Of a DNA stretch of 64,000 bases, positions 22,976-34,026 are shown in pieces. The stretch covers positions 36,625,832-36,689,831 of the forward strand of contig NC_081830.1 of the NCBI RefSeq assembly GCF_030867095.1, in the 5' to 3' direction. The notes beneath the pieces were generated by a model. It saw nothing but the letters and a program-made list of their open reading frames with translations, was not told the DNA's origin and searched no databases. The stretch's first letter is position 1; every line of letters starts with the position of its first letter. Source of the DNA: Alligator mississippiensis. Lineage: Eukaryota; Chordata; Crocodylia; Alligatoridae. The translations under genes were made by a program, and so were the position numbers.

Positions 22976-24107
22976 AATTATCCCTGAAGTTCATGATGAA
23001 TGAACCTCAACACGACCTGTACCAGCCTGCCAGAGACCCGACCCATGTACCTGGGTTATTGCCCTGTGTGGGAACCCATGCAGTCATGTCTCAACTCCCA
23101 TTATCTACCCATGTTATATACTGTGTAAATCTCACCTCTATGCAGCTGTGTAAACCTCCTCCAAGAGGCACTTTGGACTGACCTTGGTTTTGGCAATGAG
23201 TTTTATTTCTTACATATGTAAGGCAATTTGCCCTTTGCTTCTTACCTCTTTGTTGTCCTGCACTGAGCACATTTCTCATTCATATATAACCTATACAATC
23301 ATTATTTTTCCAGAACTTCTTGTGAAAAACATAAGCCTTTGTTGATGGATCTGGGGATGGACTGTTCAACAGATTTCAGTCACCCCACAGAATACTCACC
23401 CAGGGAGTGACTGTAACAGGGCAGTGAAATACTAAAATAACCCACTCACTCCACCCTGCATCCCTGGAATACAGGAAAAGCAAACAAGAAAAGGAAAGAA
23501 AAATTAATTGAAACAAAACTGATGGGCCTGCTGCACAAGAGCCTACCAAGGCTGGTGTTAGAATTGTCATACAATTTTCAAAATCAGTTAGGAAATCTGG
23601 GGATAAAAGAGGAGAAATCAGTTTTGCAAAGTCTTCAAAGTTATTCCCATTCCTCAAGAAATGAAACAACCCTGCTTCCATTCCAAAATCTTGCAAAATA
23701 AATTGAATTCAAAGTTAGCAAAATTCTTCACTACCCAGAAGCCCACTATTTTAAAAGCAACATTTCCAATACTTTTTAAATAAAATAATGTATATAATTT
23801 CATAAGGGTCAAATGGTGATACCAAGTGTCTCATGAAAATTAATTTGGGTAAAAAGCCAGTTTTTCCCCCAGTGGAAAACTCTTCACCCCCCCCCAAAAA
23901 AATTTCAACCCAATTTAGGGATTTTTGGTATCAAATCTGAGACATCTCAAAGAGGGTTGAATTTCAGAGACAGAGTAGTCAAGTTCATGGTGACCAGTTC
24001 AGTATCTAAATATTAAGATTCCCAAAAAATCACTAGTCTCTATTGAAAATCTCAGCTGTCCTTGACCATTATCTTGCAATAATATATCCTTTTCAATCAG
24101 AGTTACT
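22976..24107. other. Intergenic, AT-rich
   Basis: A/T-rich with homopolymer runs around 23690-23920. No gene is seen. Confidence 0.4.
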
Positions 24108-24215
24108 CAAATATAAGGCGACCCCCCAATAATTAGATTCTATATATAGAAAATGTACTAAATTTGTTATAATTTTCCAGGTATAGAATCTATTTATTGG
24201 AGGTTTGCCTTGAAT
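24108..24215. repeat. Foldback MITE, about 108 bp
   Basis: The left arm (ataaggcgaccccccaataa, ttagattctata) is mirrored by the right arm (tatagaatctatttattgga, ggtttgccttgaa). Arms are about 32 bp with several mismatches, consistent with a small DNA transposon. Confidence 0.65.
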
Positions 24216-25074
24216 TTTTCCCCTTCCCACTGCTACAGCAGAGAAAATAAATCGGGGGGGGGGGGGGGTGTCAAGTAGCCCCTTTGCCCTCTGCCTCCCC
24301 TCACCCCCAACTTCTTCTGCCTGCAGTCCTATCTCTCCATTCCTTACTGTCAGACCCTACTGTCTCTGAGCACATAGAAGTAAGAGCCAAGTTTGAAAAC
24401 ACTGATCTTGAAATAAACATAATCTGTAGTCATTTACATATAGGCAAATTATTACAGGTACTCATAGATTTAGTCCATGCAGAATTCATGCATTTTACCT
24501 TTTTTGAAACAGCTGCAAGTTTTAGCACAGACACTCCATAAACATTTTTAAGAAGCACTGTTGTAACTACTTATATGTAGTACAAACTGTGCATATTAGT
24601 CTAAAACCAAAAGGCTCATGATTTACCATATAGTTCACTGGGCTGGGCCCCAACAGTCAACAGCATTTCAAGCCATGGTGATGCCACAATTTAGCACTGC
24701 TCAGTATGTGTATATACTCCAGATACCCCCCCCCCCCACCCCCCTGCAAGGGATCCATGTGCTATTAGCCCTCCACTCATGACTGGCACTGGGTGTTCTT
24801 GTCATGAGTCCTGGGATATATAAAAAAATATATAAGCAGATGAGGCACAGGGCCAACCTAGTCTAGCTTTACTTCATGGAGAGCAGGAAGCAGGAATAAT
24901 TAGAAATGGTAAAGCAAGGTGCAGCTTATCCATGGGAGTGACAAGGAAGGTGAAATGTATGTGGTGTAGTGGCTCACCATGACTGGAAAAACAGTAAGCA
25001 CTAAGGGGGACTGCGGTCAACAGAAACTGCCATATATATTATTCAGACGGGCTATACTACCTTATCCTTGTGGT
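24216..25074. other. Intergenic, no gene seen
   Basis: G-run at about 24255-24268 and C-run near 24727-24737. No exon is recognised. Confidence 0.4.
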
Positions 25075-25148
25075 AAGTTCTCATCAGTATGCCTCTTCTC
25101 TTGTGTCCTTGCCTTGGGCAAAAAAAAAAAAAAGTTCTCATCAGTATG
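25075..25148 (+). mobile_element. Minute poly(A)-tailed retroposed insert with target duplication
   Basis: aagttctcatcagtatg occurs at 25075-25091 and again at 25132-25148. Between them lies a 28-nt piece (25092-25119, starting cctcttctcttgtgtcc and ending gccttgggc) followed by 12-14 A residues. Because the leading aa of the repeat may belong to the tail, the duplication is 15-17 bp. A short 3'-anchored sequence plus poly(A) plus a 15-17 bp duplication is the hallmark of target-primed reverse transcription. The source transcript is unknown. Confidence 0.7.
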
Positions 25149-27540
25149 TTTGCCCATATGTGGGTCATGTGTTTTATAGTCATGCTCAGCACTGACTGCA
25201 TTAATCAACTTCATCACTGGTTTCCATTATTGAATATATGCTACTTTTGGCAGCAGTGTAATGATGGATAAAGCATTTAATGAGGGTTCCTTGTATGTGA
25301 AAAAAAGATGAGAGGCTTTTTTCAACCTTGTCTTGTATTTGAGTAAATATGGTAGTTGATTCTGGAAACTGTATTTCATTTCCATTGCTGTACTAATGAA
25401 CAAGGCAGAGATCTAGGTACCATAGACCAGCTTTTAAAAATAGACCTCTAAAACCACTGACAGCAATTATACCTTCTGAGTTTCCCCAGCAAATTCTCTC
25501 TTGCAGGGCAGCCTAACCCTAACTCTAGCCTTTCTCCCTGTGAACAAGGACAATGAGTGACCTTGAAAAGCCTACCTGGGCTATTACAAACATGCAAGTG
25601 AAATCCAACTTCTGATTCAGCTGTGTTCACTTGTCTGCTTTCCAGAAGACTGGCTTTTGTCAACATGAATGCTTGTAGAAGATGTCATTGTTCAAATCAA
25701 TACATGTGCTTACAAAGAAGAGGATTCACTGTAGCTGATCTAGCAACCTGCTTGATAAATTGTAGCCAAGAAACATGAACAATACTGTCTAAATTAATTA
25801 CACCCAGCGAATAAGCATAATATTCAGTTTACAACTAACCTATACACTAATTCACTCAGGCTGCTGATCCAAACACCGATGAACCAATTCATGAGCATCT
25901 CAGGTAAGTTTGTGCATAGCTGGAAAATATAAGCACAGATGGGATCAGGTCTGGAGACAAAAAACTAGCCTAAAAAGAAAGCCAATTTGGCCAACAGTCA
26001 GTCACAGGGAGAGGAAGGGAAGAAGAGTTAGGAGGTATAGAAGTAAATCAGTGGTCAGCAAGTGTTGTGTCCTCAAATTCATCTGATCCACAGAGGACAT
26101 GAGGTTTCACACAATGCCCAACTGAAGAGAACAAGGTTTTTAGCTTTGGATGTTCCAACTTCAGTGTCCATCGTCATAATGACATGACGACAGAATAAAT
26201 TTACAGTGGGCAGGGTGGAGGGGTGGAAAAGAGAAGGAAAATGCTACCATGGGAAGTAATGCCTCTGACTGAAATGGCTTCATAGTTTAAGAAAAACAGA
26301 AGAGCCGCAAAATAAATCTCTCTCTCAGCTTCAGGAAGATGCAGTCAACAGCTCTAGGATTTCTCAGGGGAAGTCAGAAGGATTAGAGAAAAGCAACAGC
26401 ATGCAAAGTTGTGGTAAGGGCACACCCACGTTGCTAAAATGTCACATTGGAAGTCCCAGGAAGGAAACGACAACAATAATCTTCTCACAGCAGGGTGTAA
26501 ACTTTCCACAGTTAGTCACAATTTCATGGCACGCTAACAAGGAGTCCAAGCAGAGATGGTGCTGTAAGAGAAATGGCAAACAGCCCCCACAAGGAGCCCT
26601 AGCATCACTGAGGCAAGCACTCGCTTTGGTTCAATCATATTTATCCACAAAGAATGACTGCAAAGTCTCTTCTCCCAGAACCCAGCACAGAACACTGCGC
26701 ATTACCTTGGGACCCGGTTTCATTTTTTTTCCTCCAGCTATTTCACAGCGTAAAAGGAGTTTCATAGGAAGGAAGAGCATTCGGTGTATCCATTGGCTTC
26801 CTTAACCAGCTCTGTGATGATCTATAAATCCAATACCCACTCCTAGCAGCCATTAACATCCTCCAATATGCAACACTTCTGAAGACATGTTGTCCTGCCC
26901 CGGGTAACTGAGACTGTCCACCAATGGTTCCAGCAGGGTTGCTCTTTAACAGAAATTAGAGAAGGGCCAGAACAATAGAATTGACAAAGTCAGAACTGAT
27001 GAATGCTGAACAATTTTAAAACAGGTGGAGGAAGGAGGCTGAATTAAAGGAAAAGCAATGATGGAGGTGAGAAGGGTGCATAAGACATTGCATTACCACA
27101 GTACATGACAGTATTCCTCCTTGTTTATTTTCAAGTGTTGGATGACCACAACAATGTAGACAGAGAATGCTTCCAGTACTATAACCTTGAGGCCAAATCT
27201 ATTCTATTGCTTATGCATGGAACTGCAATCCAGAAATTGCCAAGTGGATGACAGCCTTCAGAAGCAACTGCTCCTATCTGTTTTGGAGAAAAGGGCAAGA
27301 AGTGCTAGAGCCTTCTCTTATAAAATAACGTGCATCTAGGCAACATTTCCCCCTAGCTCATTAATGAGGAAATTATTTAAGCTACAGAACTAAATGGTCT
27401 GCAGCATTTTCAAAAACCTACTTAAGACTTCTTTTCATGTTCCTTGAAGTTCAGAGGATGATTCTTCTACACCTGTCATTGCTAGTCTTTCTTACAACTT
27501 ATTCAGGTGATGTGGCCAAAGAACACCGCTGGAAGTCGTA
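25149..27540. other. Intergenic, no gene seen
   Basis: Unique-looking DNA. Several frames of up to 134 codons (for example 26401-26805) show no domain, no splice context and no family resemblance. Confidence 0.4.
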
Positions 27541-29325
27541 CCATAGAATCACAGAATAGAAGGACCAGAAGGGACCTGTAAGATCATAGATTCTGGTTCC
27601 CTGCCATGGGCAGGAGGTAATTGGGTTCAAACAAACTCCACAAGGTGCTTGTCCAGTCTCCTCTTGAACTCCTCCAGGGATAGCAATTGCACCACCTCTA
27701 CTAGGAGTGTTTTCCAGATTCTAGTTACCCTTATAGAAAAGAAGTTTTTCCTTATGTCCAGCCTAAATTTTTCCTCTGCTAGCTTGTGCCCATTGGACCT
27801 CATCCTCCGAAGGGGTACCATTCTGAAGAGCTGCTCCCCTAGATCTTAGTGTTCACCCCGACATACTTGTAGACAGCTATCAAGTCACCTCTCAGTCTTC
27901 TCTTACTCAGACTGAACAGGCCCAGTTGCTAGAGTCTCTCCTCATAGGGCCTATCCTCCAGGCCCCTAATCATATGGGTGGCCCTTCTCTATACTCTATC
28001 TAGCTTATCCACATCCTTCTTGAAGTACAGTGCCCAGAACTGGACACAGTACTCCAGCTGTGGCCTTACCAATGCCAAATAGAAGGGGAGGAGGACCTCT
28101 TTGGATCCACTGGCAACACATCACACTAGACTTCTATTTGCCCTGCTGGCGACTTCATCACACTGTTGGCTCATGTTCATCTTCTGGTCAATTGTCACCC
28201 CCCAGGTCCATTTCGGATGCAGTGCCAGCCAGTGGTCCATCACCCATTGAATAGCTATGGTAAAGGTTCTTCCTACCAAAATGAAGGACCCAGCACTTAT
28301 CCCTATTGAACTTTATCTGATTATGTTCTGCCCATAGGACCAGCCTGTTAAGGTCATCCTGGATACTTGCCCTGCCCTCAGATGTGCCCACATTTCCCCA
28401 CAGCTTGGTGTCATCCACAAACTTAATCATTGCGCTTCCCACTCCCTCATCCAGGTCATTGATAAAGATGTTAAAGAGTATGGACCCAAGCACTGATCCC
28501 TGGGGGACACCACTGGAGATGGCCCTACAGGATGAGGCCACCCTATCAATTACAACTTGCTGGGATCAGCCTCTGAGCCAGCTGCCAACCCATCTCACTG
28601 TAGCCTGGTCTAGGCCAGTACCCTCCAGCTTAATTGAGAGAATCTCATGGGAAACAGTATCAAAGCCCTTGCTGATCTTTGGTTAAATGATGTCTATCTC
28701 ATGCCCCATGTCCAGCTGGTTAGTTGCCTGGTCATAAAAGGACATCAGGTTTGTTAGGTGTAACCTCCCCTCGACAAAGCCGTGCTGGTTGTTTCTCCAT
28801 ACTTTCCAGTTACAAGCTTGAGGCTGATGGTTTTCTTGGCGATTTTTTCAAAGATTTTTCCCAGGATGGAAGTTAGGCTGACTGACCTATAGTTTGCAAG
28901 GGCATCCCTCTTCCCTTTCTTAAAGATGGGCACCACGTTAGCATTCTTCCAGTCATTCAGGATAGCTCCTGAGTTCCATGACTCTTTGAACAGCCTCACC
29001 AGAGGCACCGCTATGAGTTCGGACAATTTTTTTAGGACTCTCAGATATAGGTCGTCTGGCCCAGCCAACTTGAAAACATCCAAATGCTTTAAGAATACCT
29101 TCACCTGTTCAGGGCTGATTTTATGTGGAGTACTGTCGTCACTGTATTCTCCGAGTCTCTGGACAGGTGACAAGTTCATGCCTGATTTCAAGAATACTGA
29201 TGTGAAATAAGAATTAAGGAGCTCGGCCTTCACTGTGGGCTCCCCCCTCCATATTCAGTAGGGGACCCACAGCAGGGCTTGATTTTTTCTTGCTCCCTAT
29301 GTACCTATAGAAGGATTTTTTGTTG
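27541..29325 (-). mobile_element. CR1 LINE, 5'-truncated, broken ORF2
   Basis: Minus-strand CR1 with typical 3' end (ccatagaatcacagaatag, then gaccagaagggacctg) at 27541. Recognisable ORF2 pieces, in coding order, are KSFYRYIGSKKKS near the 5' end and LLNSYFTSVF. Next come FKLAGPDDLYLRVLKKLSEL and NANVVPIFKKGKRDALANYR, followed by [20 protein letters not shown] (motif B) and MIKFVDDTKLWG (motif C, FVDD rather than FADD). The last is the C-terminal EFKRRLDKHL. Several frame changes and stops separate these, so it is inactive and clearly older than the copies at 2337 and 51076. The 5' end begins upstream of the RT, so the endonuclease is missing. Confidence 0.92.
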
Positions 29326-31817
29326 TATTTTATAGGTACACAGGGAGAGAATAAGTTGTCATATGAATGTGACTAAGCTGGAATGCACATGGTAGCAACT
29401 ACAACAGAGAATTTCATGCAGCTATGTAGAGAGAGTGGGCATCAGATGATAACCACGGAAATGGGAGGGAAGTGGAATTAACCTTTCCTTGCACACAGCT
29501 GCAAAAGAACAAAATTGACCAGACAACCACTACAATCTACAAGATCTACAATCACGGCAGCAAACAGATGCTATTCAGCATGGAGCGAAACACCAACATG
29601 GACATAAATAGCACGTGCTGTTCCCCTATCCTTTCCTTCCCCAGTACCTACCAGGATAATTTTCTCATTAGATGCATGCATTTTAAATGGGGTTTTCAAG
29701 GACATTTGATACTGAGTAGTGGCCTTCTGAGCCCAGCTGTGTAAACTGACCATTGTTTGCCACCTGTCGGTTTGAAAGCGCTAACTCAAGGCAGTCTACC
29801 AGTCGCTGGCCATGAGTAGTGCCAGGTTCAGTGCATGCTCTGGAATGTCTCCTCCACTTGCATTGCCCAGGTGTAGGGCTGGGAGGGGCCACATCAAACA
29901 GTCCACCAGGAAAGGCAAAATATATTTGTTTTTGCACCTTTCCAATCTCGAAGGCAGCTGGGCTGCACTTACTGGGCCAGCTTCCCTTGCAAATGCTCCC
30001 GTACACCATGCTGAATGTCAAAAGGCGCCTGCTAAAGTAAGTGGAGACATTTCTTCCATATCATTCCTTTTTAAAAGAAAATCCTTTAAAAACAATAAAA
30101 AACAGTCCAAGCCCTCTCTTCTCTGTTCATGTCCAAATGTACTAAAATGATCTGAGATGTCCCAATGAAGCCTTTGTGGGGGTACCTGACAAGCTCTGCA
30201 CAAGCACTGGGGAAATTCAGATGGATGAGACCATTAAACCTTCAGTAGGACATGAAACAGCATTTCTCATCTCTGCCCCAGCCAGAAACAATCTCTCTTG
30301 CAAGCCCAAGGGCTGCATAGCAGGAATACAAACAACGATCTCACTGGGTGCACAAGGGTACAGAGCTTGTATTTCTGCTCCTTGGTTAAATATAATTTTA
30401 AAGTGAAGAGCTCCTTGCTTACAGGTGAATGTGGCCTTCTTTGGGATGGACTTTAATTTAAACTAGAAGCCTGGCCAGCTGGTACAGTGTTGACCATGCT
30501 TCCTGCATTCACTTACCACGTTCAGAGGTGATCAGTGTTTTTCAGTGGGCTAATGACAAACTTTGCTCTGTAAAGAAGCACAGGGTGAGGGCTGCTTTTT
30601 TTTTTTTTTTTTTTGGAGGGGGGTAGTCAGGCATGGCAGATGAGATGGCTGCTTAGCATACACCAGATTTCACCATTGAACAGCTCTCTTGTCCTGTCCT
30701 CTGTTACTCTTTGTCATTTAGAGTGGTCAACTCACGAGACAATCCTGTTCTTTTCTAGCATCTGGTACTAAGAGGCTCTGGCTCCCTGGCTGGTACCTGA
30801 AAGTACTACCGCAATAAGATGGTGATAGAGTTCAGGGAAGGGGACTCTTTCAAACACACATAAGAACAACAGGGTTCTTCTATCCAGCCCACTTCAGGGG
30901 CAAATGCATAATTCAAGGAGCAATTCTAGGACACCAGCAGATGAAAAAAAAAGTAACTACCCTGACCCTACTGCAGTCAATGGATGTTTTGCCATAGGCT
31001 TCAACAAGGCCAAGTTTTCACCCAAACCGATGCATTTTTACCGTTTTCTGTCTTAGGTTTCCAAAGTATTGACAAGCGAGTGAGGAAGGGAGCTCAAAAC
31101 TCTGTTCCAAGCACTGCAGAAAAGGGCTTTAGCCTAGTTAATTCCATGAGAAACAGCCTGTGGCTATCTGCAGCATGTTTGCCCACTGCAATCATTAAAA
31201 CAATCCTCCGATACCTTGCCAAACTCTTCAGCAGAATTTGGCCAGTCCCCCACTACTCCAGCAAGTCAATGTAGGCTGTGTGAGTCAGTGTTTGAGAAAC
31301 AGAGGATCAGGAACAGTTCAATAAATATTTGCACACAATACAGTTAATCTTTATCGACTCATTAACCACTTCTGTATTGTCTGATGAATGGAGAATAGAT
31401 CAGACCAGATTCAACTGTTTTCACTATTATGACAGAAGCTTTGGGAGGGAAGAGCGTCCACAAGCATTGTCAGCCAAGTCAGACAAGCTCTCTAGAAAGG
31501 ATCTTGCCCAACCCTCCACAATCAATAAGAAGATTAAAATCAAAGATGGAGAACACTTGCCTTGAAGAGCACAGTCTTTCCCAAGGTACATGGCCACATT
31601 CCACAGGACTGTACTGCATGGTTTTCTCAGATGCTTCCTTTCTGAGGATAGTTCAAACCACCACCAGATACAAGCAAAATGGAATCTATAAAATTTAAAC
31701 AATGCACAAAATCCAGTCCTAAATCATACACCCTTAAGTCCCCTCAGTTTACCAAAGCCAGATATATGAAATGTATGAGTGATGTAGTCATGATAGTCCA
31801 AAATTACATGAGGCAAG
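29326..31817. other. Intergenic, no gene seen
   Basis: T-run at about 30596-30613. No coding exon or element end is recognised in 2.5 kb. Confidence 0.4.
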
Positions 31818-31888
31818 AACTTCTTAGGGTGATATCTTTTATTCCATAGTTGATCCAATAAAAGACACGACTAAGAAATCTTTGCCCC
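31818..31888. repeat. Short foldback of the tgatatcttttattagacc family
   Basis: acttcttagggtgatatctt followed by ttatt is mirrored by aataaaagacacgactaaga. It has the same head-to-head arrangement as 13390-13455 and 4176-4283. Confidence 0.6.
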
Positions 31889-32529
31889 TCTCATATTTCT
31901 AGAAGGCATGATAATTCAGTTTTCAACTCCTTCTTATACATGTACATTTTAAGAAGAATTAAACAATTAGCAGGTGATTTACTAAAGACTGATCACTTCT
32001 TAGAGCCCAACAAGCTGCTTATAACCATTTATAACAATTTCCTCTCATGTAGCTATCTATTACACTTATCCAATGTGTATAACATGCTTATAAACACCAG
32101 TACTTAACCATTTATAGATGTACCCTTAATATACAATATGACTGCTTTCATTATCAACTAGCTTGCACACGTTTGTAAGTTTCTAAAAAAAAATCACTTT
32201 GGAAACTGAGGGACCCTTCTCCTTAAATCACCATCCAAATATATGTATGTATTTTTTTTTTAATTAAGCAGAAATTCTACAGCTGTTGGAGTTTATTTAT
32301 TTAGCATATGCAGTTTCAGCATATTGTTTCAGCCATCTTAAAGTGATGTCATCACCAGTGTGAAGAGCTTGAATGCCCCCAGGTAGCATAGTAAGTGGAT
32401 GCAAGTCAGCAGCACACAACATGGTTTGAATTTGTCCACAAGGGCATTTGTTGTCATTGCAAAGGCCCCATTAGTAACGGTTTGAGGCACAGTGATCCTG
32501 TCCAGTTTGAAAGCAGTTGAGAAGTGGCC
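31889..32529. other. Intergenic, AT-rich
   Basis: No gene or confident repeat is seen. Confidence 0.4.
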
Positions 32530-32542
32530 AATAATGGCATGG

Positions 32543-32627
32543 GGTGTAGATTGCAGCCGTGTCAGTCTAAAGACATAGCAGACAAGGTTCTTTGGGTAAA
32601 TCCAATATCTTTTATTAAACCAACTCA
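32543..32627 (-). mobile_element. 3'-anchored retroposon copy (85 bp) with perfect 13-bp target duplication
   Basis: The segment runs ggtgtagattgcagccgtg, gacaaggttctttgggtaaa, tccaatatcttttattaaac and stops at caactca. It is bracketed by aataatggcatgg at 32530-32542 and 32628-32640, an exact 13-bp repeat. The conserved end is always ggt(a/g)tag.ttg.agccgtgtt, and copies differ in how far they extend the other way. The element's 3' end is therefore at the low coordinate, and the copy lies on the minus strand with 5' truncation. Confidence 0.75.
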
Positions 32628-32640
32628 AATAATGGCATGG

Positions 32641-33042
32641 CCAGTTAAATCCTGGTTAATGTTGGAGTTGAGGCAATTCGATGCAAAACATAAAATTTCA
32701 CTTTTTTACTTAAAAAATAGGTCAATATAAAACACAGCAAATTTAGCAACTGCATCTCCTTCTGTCAGGAGCAGCAGCATCAAGAGAATATGAAAATAAC
32801 CATCCTGAAAATAAAGGATGATTAAGAATCCTTGAAAATTTGCACTCTGAGTGCATGCCCACATTGTTATGGCACATATTTCTGGTAAAATGCGTTCAAG
32901 TGCAGAGGAACTATCACATTGCTCTATTTCCGGTTATTTTGAAAGTGTTGCAGGGGTATTTCCCTTATAGAGGAAATTTTATGGGACAGAAGAGGGAGTC
33001 TTTTACTCTCACCTCCTCCAATTAGCAGGTGCAGCAGTGAGC
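32641..33042. other. Intergenic, no gene seen
   Basis: No exon or repeat boundary is recognised. Confidence 0.4.
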
Positions 33043-34026
33043 TCACTCTGGAAATGGTCTATGTACCCACCTCTGCTCTAGCAGGTGCTCTCGCGCCGCC
33101 CTCACCCAGTCCCTAGATTTTATGGACCCCGGGCTTACAGATGGGCCCCGAAGGCTACCTCTGTTGAGGTCGCGAGGACCCCTGAACTCGCCTGCCATGA
33201 CTTTGAATGTAATCTCAGTGGGGGGTCCTCCCTTGGGGTAGCCACCAGAGTTGGCACGGTCCCTAGCGGGTGGTCTTGGGGCTCTGTCCTCCCCTACACC
33301 CCAGCCACTCGCCACCTGTGGTTCTGTCCTGTTTTGGCCTCACCGCTGCCCTTGGCCCGCCACTGTCTCACCTCCGACCTGCCCGCTTACGTACAGGTCT
33401 CCGGCTCACTATGGCGTCTGCCAGGGTCACTGTCTCAGACCTTCTCCCTCGGCTCCTCCCTGAATCTGGCCACTCTTCCCGGCCCTGGTCCTCCTACTCC
33501 CGAAGTAGCCGGTTACTCCACCGGCCTTGCCGCCCGGGATGCCTCTGGTTCCTGCCCAGGTACTACTGTTCCAGCTGCTGCCGGTTCCTTCACCGGCACC
33601 GCTACGTGTGGCGCAGCCAGTTCCTTCACTGGCTCTGCCACTCCAAATGCCGCCGGCTCCTTTACTAGCCCGGCAGCGTTCCCTGCTGTCAATTCCCTCT
33701 GGGGGCTTCGGTGCCCCAGATGCCGCCGGCTCCTTCACTGGCTCTATGGCGTGCACCGTCGTCAATTTCAGCGCCGGCGTTGTAGCCAGCTCCGCAATCA
33801 AGCCTGCTGCCAGTTACGTTGCCAGCTTCCTCGGAGCCTGCTCTGGCTCTGCCCCTTGCTCTCGGAGCGGCCAAGAGTGGCGGTTGCTCTCCTCCACGCT
33901 GGGATTCCCTCTCAGGGTCTCCCCTCAACAACCGCCCCACAGTCCCGGCGGGGCTGCTCCTTATTCCCTCCGGGATGCGTCCTCCGCCCCCGCTGCTCAG
34001 CCGCAGCAGGATAAACTGACAACATA
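33043..34026. repeat. GC- and CpG-rich block with internal imperfect repeats, nature unknown
   Basis: About 1 kb of sharply GC-rich, CpG-rich DNA in an AT-rich neighbourhood. A unit close to gccgccggctccttcactgg recurs at about 33577, 33609, 33650 and 33725. Because stops are scarce, long frames exist on both strands, including a 309-codon plus-strand one with AGSFTG-type repeats. None shows a recognised domain. The right edge is abrupt: gataaactgacaaca, then AT-rich DNA. Candidates are a decayed CpG island, a minisatellite, or part of a mobile element or its terminal repeat. I could not find flanking duplications. Confidence 0.5.

Noticed and set aside
26401-26805. 134-codon open frame as a gene
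   Set aside because: No domain, splice context, codon pattern or family resemblance; consistent with chance.
33085-34014. 309-codon plus-strand open frame as a protein-coding gene
   Set aside because: GC-rich sequence has few stops; overlapping long frames exist in other phases and on the other strand, and no domain is recognised. Kept only as part of an unexplained block.
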